From Spartobacteria bacterium LR76 (GTDB lineage Bacteria; Verrucomicrobiota; Verrucomicrobiia; Chthoniobacterales; Terrimicrobiaceae): DNA of 64,000 nt. Shown here one piece after another: positions 40,983-51,895 of this stretch. The notes beneath the pieces are model-generated. The model did not search any database. It was not told the origin of the DNA and saw only the letters and a program-made list of their open reading frames with translations. Location: NCBI GenBank assembly GCA_003054655.1, contig QAYZ01000016.1:1-64000 (forward strand), given 5' to 3'. The stretch's first letter is position 1; every line of letters begins with the position of its first letter. Made by a program: the position numbers and the translations under genes.

Positions 40983-41495
40983 CTATTCGCTGGAAATCAC
41001 GGTGCCCGTGGTGGCGAGGAGCTTGAGAAATCCGATGTAGCTGCCGCCCTTGTCATAGCACCAGATGGACCAGAGAGGGGCGGCGTCCTTGCCTTGCTGC
41101 TGGAGGACGTAGCTCACGCTGCCCAGTTTTTTTCCTTTTCCCGTGCAGTAGCTGGACGCGGCATTCCATGCCTCGGTCGAGCCGATGCGGATGGCTGAAA
41201 GATTCAACGGACTGTTTTGCAGCGCGGAGCGCAGGTCGAGGGAGAGCTTTTCACTGGTGATCTGGCCATCCGTAATCGTGATGGAGTGAATCGTATCGCT
41301 CGCGCCGGAGTTCAGGGCGGTGATGTACCACTGCGGGGGATTGGGGGTGCCATTGTCGGCGGAAAGTTTCAGCACGCCGTCCCGGTATTTCGGCGGCAGG
41401 GCATTGAGAGCGGCGAGCGCACCCCCAGAGTCCTGGGCAGAGAGGTTGAGGACGCCGGAGATCAAGACGACAAGGAAGGATAGGGCGAGTTTCAT
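40983..41495 (-). CDS. secreted protein of unknown function, paralogue of the 35615-36259 protein
   Basis: 170 residues. The signal peptide is MKLALSFLVVLISGVLNLSA, cut before QDSGG. The domain shares with the 35615-36259 protein the order PPKY, NGTPNPPQW, IHSITITDGQI, GKKLGSVSYVL, DAAPLWSIWC, GSYIGFLKLLATTGTVISS. One Cys in YCTGKG and one in WCYDKG may pair. I do not recognise the family. It leads a minus-strand operon with the PfpI-like and membrane-protein genes; role unknown. Confidence 0.68.
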   Translation of the reverse strand: MKLALSFLVVLISGVLNLSAQDSGGALAALNALPPKYRDGVLKLSADNGTPNPPQWYITALNSGASDTIHSITITDGQITSEKLSLDLRSALQNSPLNLSAIRIGSTEAWNAASSYCTGKGKKLGSVSYVLQQQGKDAAPLWSIWCYDKGGSYIGFLKLLATTGTVISSE

Positions 41496-41583
41496 TGCGC
41501 TTTCAGCGGAAGCTTACGCTCTCGATCCCGGCTGTCGAGTTTTCGACGTGAAAGAAATGCGGAAACCCTTTAGCCTGACGGCA

Positions 41584-42402
41584 ATGCCCCTCCTTCGTCG
41601 CATGGTTGCGTGGATCATTGTCTTCATCGTTCTTTTCGCCGTTCTTCTGGTGGCAGCTTACGTTTATCAGGATCATCTGATTTTTCATCCGTGGCGGGGA
41701 GATGCGGCCAGCCTGGAAACGGAGGCAAATCTCGCGGGGTTGATTCCATGGCGGGACGCTCAGGGCACGCGCATCGGATGGCAGTCCAAGGCAGGCGATC
41801 CCCGGCAGGTTATCGTTCTTTTTCACGGCAATGCCGGAGCGGCGCTGCATCGGGCCGACTACCCCTCGTTCTTGCATGGGAACTCCCGAAAGTTCTACAT
41901 ATTGGAGTATCCGGGCTATGCGGATCGATCTGGGCGGCCCGGGGAAAAGCCAATGACGGCGGCTGCCGTACAGGCACTGGATGAACTCGCGCGCGGGGGA
42001 GCTCAAAGCGTCTGGGTGTTGGGCGAGTCCATAGGTACTGGCGTGGCGTGCGGAGCGGTGCGAGAGCGCCCGAAGCTTGTTCAGGCGCTCGTCCTGATCA
42101 CGCCGTTTGATTCCCTCGTTCATGCCGCGCAGGTGCATTACCCCATGCTGCCTGTGTCCTTGCTGATCCGGCATCGGTTCAACTCGGTTGCGAATCTCAA
42201 GGAGTTTCCCGGCCCCGTGGCTTTCCTCCTCGCGGAAAACGACCGCACCGTCCCGGCGGCGCTTGGGCGTGCGCTGTATGAGTCCTATCCCGGCGTGAAG
42301 CGACTCTGGATCACGCCGCAGGCCGATCATAATGACACGCCGCTCATGCTCTCTGTCTGGCCGGAGGTTACGGCGTGGCTGAAAGATCAAGGGGCAAAAT
42401 AA
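41584..42402 (+). CDS. membrane-anchored alpha/beta hydrolase
   Basis: 272 residues from ATG 41584 (ATG 41557 is possible). GTGAAA-17-TAGCCT lies 7 bases before 41584, in the short-leader style. An N-terminal signal anchor (MVAWIIVFIVLFAVLLVAAYVY, ~7-28) precedes an alpha/beta hydrolase with the oxyanion region VLFHGNAGAA near 82. The nucleophile Ser is in WVLGESIGTGVA near 140, and the acid and base residues are in LAENDRTVP (~215) and QADHNDTP (~242). This is the BEM46/FrsA-like group often found at membranes. The substrate is unknown. A terminator follows directly. Confidence 0.82.
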   Translation: MPLLRRMVAWIIVFIVLFAVLLVAAYVYQDHLIFHPWRGDAASLETEANLAGLIPWRDAQGTRIGWQSKAGDPRQVIVLFHGNAGAALHRADYPSFLHGNSRKFYILEYPGYADRSGRPGEKPMTAAAVQALDELARGGAQSVWVLGESIGTGVACGAVRERPKLVQALVLITPFDSLVHAAQVHYPMLPVSLLIRHRFNSVANLKEFPGPVAFLLAENDRTVPAALGRALYESYPGVKRLWITPQADHNDTPLMLSVWPEVTAWLKDQGAK

Positions 42403-42432
42403 AAGGCGCGACCGGAGACCGGCCGCGCCTTT
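42402..42432. terminator. bidirectional intrinsic terminator between the hydrolase and icd
   Basis: aaaggcgcg-accgg pairs with ccggc-cgcgccttt around agac. The minus-strand side is followed by ttttattttg, so it ends icd; the plus side has a short T-tract and can end the hydrolase transcript. Confidence 0.82.
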
Positions 42433-42458
42433 GGTGATTCCTTGGCGGAATCGGGGAC

Positions 42459-43712
42459 TTACATGTGGGCGATGATGTTGTCGCCGAATTCCGAGCACTT
42501 GATCTTCGTCGCACCTTCCATGAGGCGGGCGAAGTCGTAGGTGACCTTCTTGGAGCCGATCGCGCCGTTGAGACCCTTGATGATGAGGTCGGCGGCTTCG
42601 TTCCAGCCGAGGTAACGGAACATCATCTCGCCGGAGAGCACGACGGAACCGGGGTTCACGACGTCCTGGTTGGCGTACTTCGGAGCTGTTCCGTGGGTGG
42701 CTTCGAAGATGGCGTGGCCGGTGAGGTAGTTGATGTTGCCGCCGGGGGCGATGCCGATGCCGCCCACCTGCGCCGCGAGGGCGTCGGAGAGGTAGTCACC
42801 GTTGAGGTTGAGCGTCGCGATGACGTCGAAATCCTCGGGGCGGGTGAGCACCTGCTGGAGCGTGATGTCGGCGATGGCGTCCTTGATAATGATGCCATTC
42901 GGGAGCTTGCACCACGGGCCGCCGTCGATCTCGACCGCGCCGAATTCGCTCTTGGCGAGTTCGTAGCCCCAGTCACGGAAGGCGCCTTCCGTGTACTTCA
43001 TAATGTTGCCCTTGTGGACGATGGTGACGGACTTCTTGCCCTGCTCGATCGCGTACTGGATCGCGGAGCGCACGAGGCGCTGGGTGCCCTGCTTGGAGAC
43101 GGGCTTGATGCCCACGCCGACGGAGGCGATGTCCTCCTCGCCGAAGCGGACCTTCTTGAAATCCTTCGGATAGTTGGCCTTGAGGAACTCGAGGGTCTTG
43201 AGCGCCTGCTCGCTGCCAGCCTGGAAATCGATGCCAGCATAGATGTCCTCGGTGTTCTCACGGAAGATGACCATGTCGACCTTCTCGGGAGCCTTGACCG
43301 GCGAGGGCACGCCGGTGAAGTACTGCACGGGGCGCAGACAGACGTAGAGGTCGAGGAGCTGACGGAGGGCGACGTTCAGGGAACGGATGCCACCGCCGAC
43401 CGGGGTCGTGAGCGGGCCCTTGATGCCAACGAGGTATTCGTTGAAAGCCTCGACGGTGTCGTCCGGGAGCCAGTTGTCGAACTTGGTCTTGGAAGCTTCA
43501 CCGGCGAAGACCTCGAACCACACGATCTTCTTTTTCCCGCCGTAAGCCTTCTCCACCGCCGCGTCAAAAACGCGCTCGCTCGCCGCCCAGATGTCCGGAC
43601 CGGTTCCGTCGCCGCGGATGAAGGGAAGCACCGGATTATCCGGCACATTGAGCTTCCCGTTCGTGATCGAGATTTTTCCCCCTGCTGGTGGTGTCACTGT
43701 CGTGTAGGCCAT
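42459..43712 (-). CDS. icd: NADP-dependent isocitrate dehydrogenase
   Basis: 417 residues from ATG 43712, the size of the E. coli-type enzyme. It converts isocitrate to 2-oxoglutarate in the TCA cycle. Landmarks: [14 protein letters not shown] near 32, the substrate/phosphorylation loop [17 protein letters not shown] near 108 (with Ser113-type residue), [16 protein letters not shown] near 155, [23 protein letters not shown] near 235, and [18 protein letters not shown] and [17 protein letters not shown] near 310-350. NADP use is inferred from similarity. Longer frames upstream lack homology. Confidence 0.96.
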   Translation of the reverse strand: MAYTTVTPPAGGKISITNGKLNVPDNPVLPFIRGDGTGPDIWAASERVFDAAVEKAYGGKKKIVWFEVFAGEASKTKFDNWLPDDTVEAFNEYLVGIKGPLTTPVGGGIRSLNVALRQLLDLYVCLRPVQYFTGVPSPVKAPEKVDMVIFRENTEDIYAGIDFQAGSEQALKTLEFLKANYPKDFKKVRFGEEDIASVGVGIKPVSKQGTQRLVRSAIQYAIEQGKKSVTIVHKGNIMKYTEGAFRDWGYELAKSEFGAVEIDGGPWCKLPNGIIIKDAIADITLQQVLTRPEDFDVIATLNLNGDYLSDALAAQVGGIGIAPGGNINYLTGHAIFEATHGTAPKYANQDVVNPGSVVLSGEMMFRYLGWNEAADLIIKGLNGAIGSKKVTYDFARLMEGATKIKCSEFGDNIIAHM

Positions 43713-43788
43713 AGATTTTTGTGAACTTGTAAGCAACCGGGCCACAAGAAAAGTAAAAACTCGCCGTGAGCGCCCTCGGGGGCAGATT

Positions 43789-44499
43789 TTACTTTCCGGC
43801 GGCTTTTTTCCGGGCGTTGCGGATCTGTTTTGCCTTGCGGACGAGGAGGAGCCAGGTGAGGTCGCCTTTAGCCCGCACCCAACGCCAGACGAAAAACGCC
43901 ACAACCAGCGAGAGGATGATCGAGACGGTCACATCCGAGGGGTGGTGAGCCCCGATGACGACGCTGGCCCAGGCGATGAGGGCCGCCGGGACGAGGGCGG
44001 CAATCCCGATCCAGGGGCTGGCAAACAGAACGACCCCGGCGAAACCAAAAGCCGTCGCCGTATGCCCGGATGGGAAGGAATTATACTTCGGATCGCCGAT
44101 GAGCAGCTTGCCATTGTGCCAGGGACCGTAGAAGCCCTGCTCGATCTTGGGGCTTTCGCGGGGCCGGGTGCGGCCTGTGGTGAGGCGGGAGGCGTTGGCG
44201 AGCATCCCTGCGAGAGTGGAGGCGATGATGGCGGCGACGAGGATGCGCATCCACTCGCGGCTCCGCATCTTCCAGGCAATCAGGAGGCCGACAATCCCCA
44301 ACGCGAGGATCTGGGGATAGTCACCGAATTTACGAACGCTGGTGTAGAATTTATAGTCGTCGCTCTTTTTCCATTTCTTTCCCTGGGCTGTCACCAGCGC
44401 CTGGCGGATCTCGTGATCATACCGGAAGGCAAGAGTGACAGCGGTGATGCTGGCCAGAGCCAGCACGATGATCAGGGCGAGACGGGCGGAAGGCGACAT
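43789..44499 (-). CDS. PAP2-family membrane phosphatase
   Basis: 236 residues. Membrane helices lie near 8-25, 65-80, 85-105 and in the C-terminal half. Phosphatase motifs are [11 protein letters not shown] near residue 108, [13 protein letters not shown] near 142 (PSGH), and GAHHPSDV near 190 with the catalytic His. The first motif's usual Lys is an Arg or absent. PAP2 enzymes remove phosphate from lipids such as undecaprenyl pyrophosphate or phosphatidate; which one is unknown. A basic C-terminal tail ([15 protein letters not shown]) follows. It lies 16 bases after the LolA-like gene, likely one operon. Confidence 0.85.
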   Translation of the reverse strand: MSPSARLALIIVLALASITAVTLAFRYDHEIRQALVTAQGKKWKKSDDYKFYTSVRKFGDYPQILALGIVGLLIAWKMRSREWMRILVAAIIASTLAGMLANASRLTTGRTRPRESPKIEQGFYGPWHNGKLLIGDPKYNSFPSGHTATAFGFAGVVLFASPWIGIAALVPAALIAWASVVIGAHHPSDVTVSIILSLVVAFFVWRWVRAKGDLTWLLLVRKAKQIRNARKKAAGK

Positions 44500-44515
44500 G
44501 GCGCGAGTGGGGGAA

Positions 44516-45358
44516 TTACTGGATGGTCGGCGTATCGCTCGGTGCAGCGGTTGGAGCGATGTCCTTTGTCTTGAGGGAGTTCATGATGACGAAGAGCACG
44601 GCATCGAGATGGTCGGCGTCGGTGTGGTAGATATCGGTGACTCCGGCTGGAGGTTCCCACATGGCGGGCTGGAGAGCGGGGCCGAACTTCAGGTCGGTGA
44701 TCGTGACAGTGGCGGAGAGATCCGGCTGCTTGATGGTGATGCGGCGGGGGATGTACCCCGGTGCAATCCAGAGCTGGGCGCGAAAGCCTTCCGCCTTGGC
44801 GGCCCTGGCGAGATCCGGCATAAGCCCGGTCGTAATCAGGCGGCAATCCTCGCCGTCGAGATTGCTGATTTCCGCCGTATCGGCGTTATAAATGGTGAAG
44901 AGGGCGGGAATGAAGGCGGCTTGCTGCGCCGTGAGCGGCAGAAAGATCGGGGTGCCCTTTTTCACGGTCTTGCCGGGCTTCACCTTGAACTGCTTGAGGA
45001 GGTACTCGACCTTGGCACCGGGGACGGCCCAGACATCATTGCCATTGCGGCAGACGGTGATTTCCTCACCGAGGACGGGGGCCTGGAGGCGGACCTTGTC
45101 CGGAAACTCGACGGCGGCTTTGAGAATGGAACCTTCCATTTGCTTGGGCAGATGGCCGGTGACCTCGGTCATGGTGAGCGTCATCACGCAGGCGTTGTTG
45201 GTGCCCTTGCCGCCCGACAGGAGGACAGGCATGAAGGGGGCAAACATCCGGCCGATGACGTCGTAAGGGTTGTCGCGCGGCGGGCCATCCTGGGCGCGCA
45301 GGGTCGGGGAGCCGATGAGGACCGTGGCGGCAAGGAGGCAAGTGAGGCGGGCTGTCAT
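44516..45358 (-). CDS. secreted lipoprotein-carrier (LolA)-like protein
   Basis: 280 residues. A signal peptide of ~22 residues (MTARLTCLLAATVLIGSPTLRA) is followed by a region with alternating beta strands. Near 170-240 it has EDCRLITTGLMPDLARAA then AQLWIAPGYIPRRITIKQPDLSATVTITDLKFGPAL. The end, MWEPPAGVTDIYH, is the closing loop common in LolA/LolB-fold periplasmic proteins that bind lipids. The call is tentative. It has no paralogue here. It starts 85 bases from the divergent TolQ-like gene and precedes PAP2. Confidence 0.5.
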   Translation of the reverse strand: MTARLTCLLAATVLIGSPTLRAQDGPPRDNPYDVIGRMFAPFMPVLLSGGKGTNNACVMTLTMTEVTGHLPKQMEGSILKAAVEFPDKVRLQAPVLGEEITVCRNGNDVWAVPGAKVEYLLKQFKVKPGKTVKKGTPIFLPLTAQQAAFIPALFTIYNADTAEISNLDGEDCRLITTGLMPDLARAAKAEGFRAQLWIAPGYIPRRITIKQPDLSATVTITDLKFGPALQPAMWEPPAGVTDIYHTDADHLDAVLFVIMNSLKTKDIAPTAAPSDTPTIQ

Positions 45359-45443
45359 GACGGCCCTACATAAGCAGGAAATGGTTGGGTGGCAAAAAGT
45401 TTAGTGACTCCGGGCGGGACTTGGGCAAATCTTTGCCCCGGTA

Positions 45444-46211
45444 ATGATGGCAACTGGAATCACGCTGCCGCTGGCAACGGGTCTGGTGTACGCCTTTCTC
45501 GAGTCGACCGTCGAGGGAAAGGCTGTGCTCCTCGGGCTCTTTCTGGCGTCTATCTTCAGCTGGTCGGTCATGGTGACCAAGATCCGGTACCTGAACTTCG
45601 CCAAGAGGCAGTCGGGTCGCTTCTCCGTGCTCTTTCACCGCGACCGCGCTCCGCTGCGCATTTACGAGCAGGGGCTTCGCTTTGAGGGATCGCCGCTTTA
45701 CGAGATCTACAAGGCGGGCTGCGGCGAGCTTTGCTTTCAGATGCTCGGCTCGACCGAGGTCGACGAAACCTTTCGTGCCCGGCTGGATAGCGCCGACAAG
45801 ATTTCCCCGGCCCAGATGCGGGCGGTGACCGTGGCCATGGAGCGGGCAGTGGGCGAGGCGGGGCTGAAGCTCGAGTCGCAGATGATCATACTTTCCACGG
45901 CGGTCAGCGGCGCGCCATTCCTAGGTCTCCTCGGTACGGTGTGGGGCGTGATGGATGCCTTTTCCGGCATCGCGCAGTCGGGCAGTGCAAATCTCGCCGC
46001 GATGGCTCCCGGTGTGTCGGGTGCCTTGATCACCACGGTCGTCGGCCTGCTCGTCGCCATCCCGGCCATGTTTGGCTACAATTTCCTCGTCACCAGCGTG
46101 CGGTCGATGATCGTGCAGGCGGAGAATTTCGCCGCGGAGCTTTCCTCGGAGATCGAGCACAAGTTTGTGGATCACGGCGGGCGCGAGCCGCGCAAATCCT
46201 ATACGCACTAA
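45444..46211 (+). CDS. MotA/TolQ/ExbB proton-channel subunit
   Basis: 255 residues. Three membrane helices: ~28-44 (GKAVLLGLFLASIFSWSVMV), ~145-175 and ~185-210. The family signature SGAPFLGLLGTVWGVMDAFSGIAQSG and MAPGVSGALITTVVGLLVAIPAMFGYN lies near 150-205, with the Thr/Gly-rich helices that line the proton path. The partner is the following TolR/ExbD-like protein. Family sequence alone cannot tell TolQ from ExbB. A ~100-residue cytoplasmic loop separates helix 1 from the rest. Confidence 0.9.
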   Translation: MMATGITLPLATGLVYAFLESTVEGKAVLLGLFLASIFSWSVMVTKIRYLNFAKRQSGRFSVLFHRDRAPLRIYEQGLRFEGSPLYEIYKAGCGELCFQMLGSTEVDETFRARLDSADKISPAQMRAVTVAMERAVGEAGLKLESQMIILSTAVSGAPFLGLLGTVWGVMDAFSGIAQSGSANLAAMAPGVSGALITTVVGLLVAIPAMFGYNFLVTSVRSMIVQAENFAAELSSEIEHKFVDHGGREPRKSYTH

Positions 46212-46214
46212 GCC

Positions 46215-46646
46215 ATGCGCCGCTTCAGCAGCCGCAACTCGCTTTCGACGCTCACGGAGCTGAACATCACACCGCTCCTCGACCTGTGCTTCGTGCTCCT
46301 GATCATCTTCATGATCACCACGCCGCTCATGGAAAACAGCCTCGATCTCGTGGTGCCATCGAGTTCCACGGCCAGGAACGAGGTGAATCCCGCGCAGGTC
46401 CAGATGATCGAGATGGATCGTAATGACAGTATCAAGCTCAATGGCGAGGTGACCTCGCTGGCGCTCCTGCCGGAGCAACTCGCCGCATTGAAAGCCCAGG
46501 ATCCTCAGATTGCGGTTGTTGTGCGACCGGATCGCGATCTGGCCATCCAGAAGTTCATCGGCGTGATGGATATCCTCAAAAAGGTGGGCATCGCCAAGGT
46601 GGGCGTCATGACGCGCACCGAGGAAGGTGCGCCTCCCCGCAACTGA
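46215..46646 (+). CDS. TolR/ExbD-family protein
   Basis: 143 residues. The signature is LTELNITPLLDLCFVLLIIFMITTPLMENSLDLVVPS near 13-48, in which the Asp of the membrane helix is the proton-binding residue. A periplasmic domain follows with LPEQLAALKAQDPQIAVVVRPDRD (~85) and the DILKKVGIAKVGVMTR end. It starts 3 bases after the channel gene and overlaps the TonB-like gene by one base. Together they form an energised envelope complex. Confidence 0.9.
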   Translation: MRRFSSRNSLSTLTELNITPLLDLCFVLLIIFMITTPLMENSLDLVVPSSSTARNEVNPAQVQMIEMDRNDSIKLNGEVTSLALLPEQLAALKAQDPQIAVVVRPDRDLAIQKFIGVMDILKKVGIAKVGVMTRTEEGAPPRN

Positions 46647-47701
46647 TGGGCGACCGCCAATTTCGGCGCAATTTGCTCATCATCGCCCTCGTGCACATCC
46701 TCGTGCTGGGGGCGATCCTCTTCTTTGCCCGCCGCGAGATCAGGAAGCCGCAGGGCGAGGTGATCTGGATGGACCCCGGCGCGTTCTCTGCCGCCGCTGC
46801 GGGTGATGCCGGAGCGGCCAATACTCCGGAACCTGAGTCCAATCCCACGCCCGAACCAACCCCGGAGGCAACACCCGAACCCACGCCGCCGCCGACCCCG
46901 GAGCCGACTCCGGAAATGACTCCTCCGCCTCCGACGCCGGAACCTGCCACGGAGGAGACGATTCCCTTGGCTACGCCCACTCCAACACCTACCCCGACTC
47001 CGACACCCGAGCCTACTCCAACCCCCACGCCCAAACCGACCCCGACTCCCACACCGAAGCCAACGCCTACCCCGACTCCGAAACCAACGGCCACGCCTAC
47101 GCCGAAACCGTCGCCGAAGCCGAGTCCGTCGGTGACACCCAAGCCATCGCCAAAACCTTCGCCCTCGGCCTCGCCGAAACCAAAGGCCAGCGCGTCGCCC
47201 AAGGCATCTCCCAAAGCTTCGCCCAAGGCCAGCGCCTCGCCATCGAAGAAGCCCGACGCAGGTTCTTCCAAGGCCACGCCCAAGCCGGGCGCGACGCCTG
47301 GTTCCGGCGGCGGAGCAAAAAGTTCGCCGTCCGACAAGCCGACGACCAGCGGGGACTCCGGCGCAGGCGGCGGCGCATCATCTGGCAAGGCCGGGGGAGC
47401 CGCGGGTAACGCCTCGCAATTTGGCTGGTATCACGAGTTGATCCACGACCGGTTTTACAGCCAGTGGGAGCAGCCGACCTCGATCTTTGACTCGGCCAAG
47501 AACTTCGTTTGTACCGTACAAATCCGCATCAAGGCGGACGGCTCAATTGCCGATGTCAAAATCGTGCGCAGCAGCGGCAATGTCGTTATGGACAATTCCG
47601 TGATGGAGGCGGCCAAGCGCGTTTCCCAGATCGACCCGCTCCCGTCGGGACTCGGCAGCGGCGGCGAGTACACGGTGAATATCAATTTCGAGCTGCAATA
47701 A
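46646..47701 (+). CDS. TonB/TolA-like energy transducer with Pro/Thr-rich linker
   Basis: 351 residues. A membrane helix (LLIIALVHILVLGAILFF, ~8-26) is followed by a linker of ~180 residues made of PTPTPxP-type repeats, then a basic Ser/Lys/Pro stretch and a Gly/Ser-rich bridge. The C-terminal domain is VCTVQIRIKADGSIADVKIVRSSGNVVMDNSVMEAAKRVSQIDPLP, the TonB_C/TolA fold, near 285-350. Given the neighbours it should transmit proton-motive force to an outer-membrane or Pal-type partner; no TolB or Pal gene follows. The linker repeats may vary in number between strains. Confidence 0.85.
   Translation: MGDRQFRRNLLIIALVHILVLGAILFFARREIRKPQGEVIWMDPGAFSAAAAGDAGAANTPEPESNPTPEPTPEATPEPTPPPTPEPTPEMTPPPPTPEPATEETIPLATPTPTPTPTPTPEPTPTPTPKPTPTPTPKPTPTPTPKPTATPTPKPSPKPSPSVTPKPSPKPSPSASPKPKASASPKASPKASPKASASPSKKPDAGSSKATPKPGATPGSGGGAKSSPSDKPTTSGDSGAGGGASSGKAGGAAGNASQFGWYHELIHDRFYSQWEQPTSIFDSAKNFVCTVQIRIKADGSIADVKIVRSSGNVVMDNSVMEAAKRVSQIDPLPSGLGSGGEYTVNINFELQ
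46832..47250 (+). repeat. short tandem repeats encoding a Pro/Thr/Ser/Lys linker
   Basis: Imperfect six- to twelve-base units of the type ccnacnccnacn encode PT/PTPK repeats. The reading frame is kept throughout, and codon choice varies between units, so this is a protein-level repeat rather than a recent DNA expansion. It is not a CRISPR array, because no constant spacer structure exists. Confidence 0.8.
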
Positions 47702-47791
47702 GCGACGCGCGCTGCTTGCGGTGGCGTGTTTTGCAAGTTGATTGGCGTGATTTGCGAGTGAGAAACCTCGGCGGTGAGCTATGGTGTGTCC

Positions 47792-48843
47792 ATGGCTAAC
47801 ACGAACGTCCGCGCGTATGCGGCCCAAGACGCCGCTTCCTCACTCGCTCCCTTCTCCATCACCCGCCGGGAACCCGGTCCGCTCGATGTCGAGATCGACA
47901 TTCTCTACTGCGGGGTCTGTCACTCGGACCTGCACCAGGCCCGCAACGAATGGCACAACACGATCTATCCGTGCGTGCCGGGTCATGAGATCGTCGGTCG
48001 CGTTGTGCGAGTCGGCGAGAAGGTGACGAAGTTCAAAGCCGGCGACCTGAGCGCGGTCGGATGCATGGTGGATTCCTGTCGCGAGTGCCCGAGCTGCAAG
48101 TCGGGTCTGGAGCAGTATTGCCAGAACATCGCGACATTTACTTACAATAGTGAGGATCACCATCTTGGCGGACCGACCTTCGGCGGTTATTCCGACCGCA
48201 TCGTGGTCGATCAGGATTTTGTGCTTCGCGTACCGGAGGGTCTCGACCTCGCCGCGACCGCGCCGTTGCTCTGCGCGGGCATTACGACCTACTCGCCATT
48301 GCGCCATTGGAAGGTGGGGCCGGGCCAGAAGGTCGGCATCGTCGGCCTCGGTGGGCTGGGGCACATGGGCGTGAAGTTCGCCCACGCCTTTGGCGCGCAT
48401 GTCGTGCTCTTCACCACCTCACCGGGCAAGATCGAAGACGGTCTGCGTCTGGGTGCGGATGAGGTGGTCGTATCAAAGGACGCTGACGCCATGGCAAAGC
48501 ACACCGCGAGTTTTGACTTCATCCTCGATACGGTCTCGGCCCAGCATGACATCAATGCCTATCTCTCACTGGTAAAGCTCGATGGCACTCTCACGCTGGT
48601 TGGGGTACCGGAGCATCCGCTGCCGGTGGCTGCCTTCAACGTCATCATGCCTCGACGCAACTTTGCCGGTTCCGGTATCGGCGGTATCGCGGAGACCCAG
48701 GAGATGCTGGATTTCTGCGCCGAGAAGGGAATCACCTCCGACATCGAAATCATCCCAATCCAGAAGGTTAACGAGGCCTGGGAGCGCCTGCTCAAGCAGG
48801 ACGTGCGCTATCGCTTCGTCATCGACATGGCGTCGCTGAAGGC

Positions 48844-48847
<4 letters not shown>
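47792..48847 (+). CDS. zinc-dependent alcohol dehydrogenase, cinnamyl-alcohol/YahK type
   Basis: 351 residues from ATG 47792, which lies 6 bases after TATGGT (47780-47785). The catalytic zinc motif is CGVCHSDLHQARNEW near residue 37. GHEIVGRVVRVG follows near 58-70. The structural zinc loop SCRECPSCKSGLEQYCQN is near 93-110. The Rossmann motif VGIVGLGGLGHMGVKFAHAFGA is near 178-200. This is the NADPH-dependent aldehyde reductase/alcohol dehydrogenase group. It overlaps the AraC regulator start by 4 bases and lies upstream of an aldo/keto reductase, suggesting aldehyde or carbonyl reduction. Confidence 0.92.
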
Positions 48848-50879
<2,032 letters not shown>

Positions 50880-50891
50880 TCGTCCCGGGAA

Positions 50892-50920
50892 TTGCCTTCC
50901 TGAGGAACCGGCGGGATAAT
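50892..50920 (+). promoter_or_regulatory. promoter of the cupin gene
   Basis: TTGCCT (50892-50897), 17 bases, GATAAT (50915-50920), then exactly 6 bases to the ATG at 50927. Leaderless mRNA is predicted, and there is no Shine-Dalgarno. It is one of the best examples of the recurring layout. Confidence 0.6.
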
Positions 50921-50926
50921 GCGAGC

Positions 50927-51388
50927 ATGCCCGCCGGTTACCATCTCATCACGCCGGAAGACCTTTCCTGGCGTCCGTCCAACCTGATGAAGATCCCCAA
51001 CGCCGACTTCCTCGAGCGCACGGGGAGCGAGAAGATGGGAGCGCGCCTCTGGCGCATGCCGCCAAAGAGTGCGAATACGGTGCACAAGCATATCCGGGCC
51101 GAGGAGTTTTACTTTGTCCTGGAAGGAACCGGCAGGCTGCGCATCGGCAACGAAACCGTGACTGTTCCGAAACACGGCGGAGTCTGGGTTGCACCCGAGT
51201 TGATCCGACAGGTGTTCAACGACTCGGACGAGGAGGTGCTCTGGCTCATCTTTGGCGCGCCGGAGGAAATGGAGTTTCTTCTGGGATCGAAGTCCCAGAT
51301 GGATCTTTCGTTGATTTACCCAACCGACCCGACGGAGCTTCCCAAAGAGCTCGACGGCGTGGAATGGCCGCCGAACGAAGATGGTTAG
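50927..51388 (+). CDS. cupin-domain protein
   Basis: 153 residues from ATG 50927. The cupin barrel motif 1 is VHKHIRAEEFYFVLEGTGRLRIGNETV near 52-78 (two His and a Glu as metal ligands). Motif 2 is PELIRQVFNDSDEEVLWLIFGAP near 92-115, in which the usual His is not obvious. The C-terminal ~35 residues are acidic. Cupins of this size bind metals or small ligands and act as dioxygenases, isomerases or sensors; which applies is unknown. It is expressed from its own promoter next to the aldo/keto reductase. Confidence 0.8.
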   Translation: MPAGYHLITPEDLSWRPSNLMKIPNADFLERTGSEKMGARLWRMPPKSANTVHKHIRAEEFYFVLEGTGRLRIGNETVTVPKHGGVWVAPELIRQVFNDSDEEVLWLIFGAPEEMEFLLGSKSQMDLSLIYPTDPTELPKELDGVEWPPNEDG

Positions 51389-51807
51389 CGTTTAGCGATG
51401 ACCAACAGGCCGGAGAGCATGAGCGAGCCGCCGAGAATGGTTCTCCAGGTGATCTGCTCCTTAAGAATGAAATAGGCGCAGACCACGGCGATGATCATGC
51501 TGCCCTTGTCGATCAGGGCGATAGTGGAGACCTGGCCGTCCTTGAGCGCCCTGTAATAGAAGATCCACGACAGCGATGTCGTGACGCCGGAGATGCCGAG
51601 CCAGAAGAGATTTTCGCGGGTCACCGTAGCGAGCTGCTGCACGGGCACCACGACGAAGGCAAAGCCGAGAACGAGTGCGAAAACAAAGCATGTCCGGATG
51701 GCCAGTCCGAGTTCGCCGGAGATGCCTGAGAGGCCCATCTTGGCAATGACCGAGGTCAGGCCGGCGAAGACCATCGAGATAATGGCGTAAACCACCCACG
51801 ATTTCAT
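51385..51807 (-). CDS. single-domain EamA-family membrane protein
   Basis: 140 residues from ATG 51807, with a GGAGA sequence 15 bases upstream; ATG 51828 is an alternative. About four or five membrane helices form one EamA repeat, ending ALIDKGSMIIAVVCAYFILKEQITWRTILGGSLMLSGLLVIA. One-domain EamA proteins act as dimers and may move small metabolites. Its 3' end overlaps the convergent cupin gene by 4 bases. It is divergent from the porin, and the two promoters may share a palindromic TTGTCAA/TTGACAA -35 region at 51858-51864. Confidence 0.82.
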   Translation of the reverse strand: MKSWVVYAIISMVFAGLTSVIAKMGLSGISGELGLAIRTCFVFALVLGFAFVVVPVQQLATVTRENLFWLGISGVTTSLSWIFYYRALKDGQVSTIALIDKGSMIIAVVCAYFILKEQITWRTILGGSLMLSGLLVIAKR

Positions 51808-51857
51808 AAGTGCGATAGTTTTCTCCATTGCCAGCGAAAAGCCAGTCTCGTTTGGAG

Positions 51858-51885
51858 TTGTCAAATTTCGTTTCCCGCCTAGGAC
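51858..51885 (+). promoter_or_regulatory. candidate promoter of the porin gene
   Basis: TTGTCA (51858-51863), 16 bases, TAGGAC (51880-51885), 10 bases to ATG 51896. The -10 is poor (3 of 6). On the opposite strand the same bases read TTGACA, a consensus -35 for the divergent EamA gene, but I see no good -10 there. Confidence 0.35.
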
Positions 51886-51895
51886 TCTCCGCAAG

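Noticed and set aside
46832-47250. Possible CRISPR or microsatellite array
   Set aside because: Repeats are imperfect, in frame, and code for a Pro/Thr linker; no constant repeat-spacer structure.
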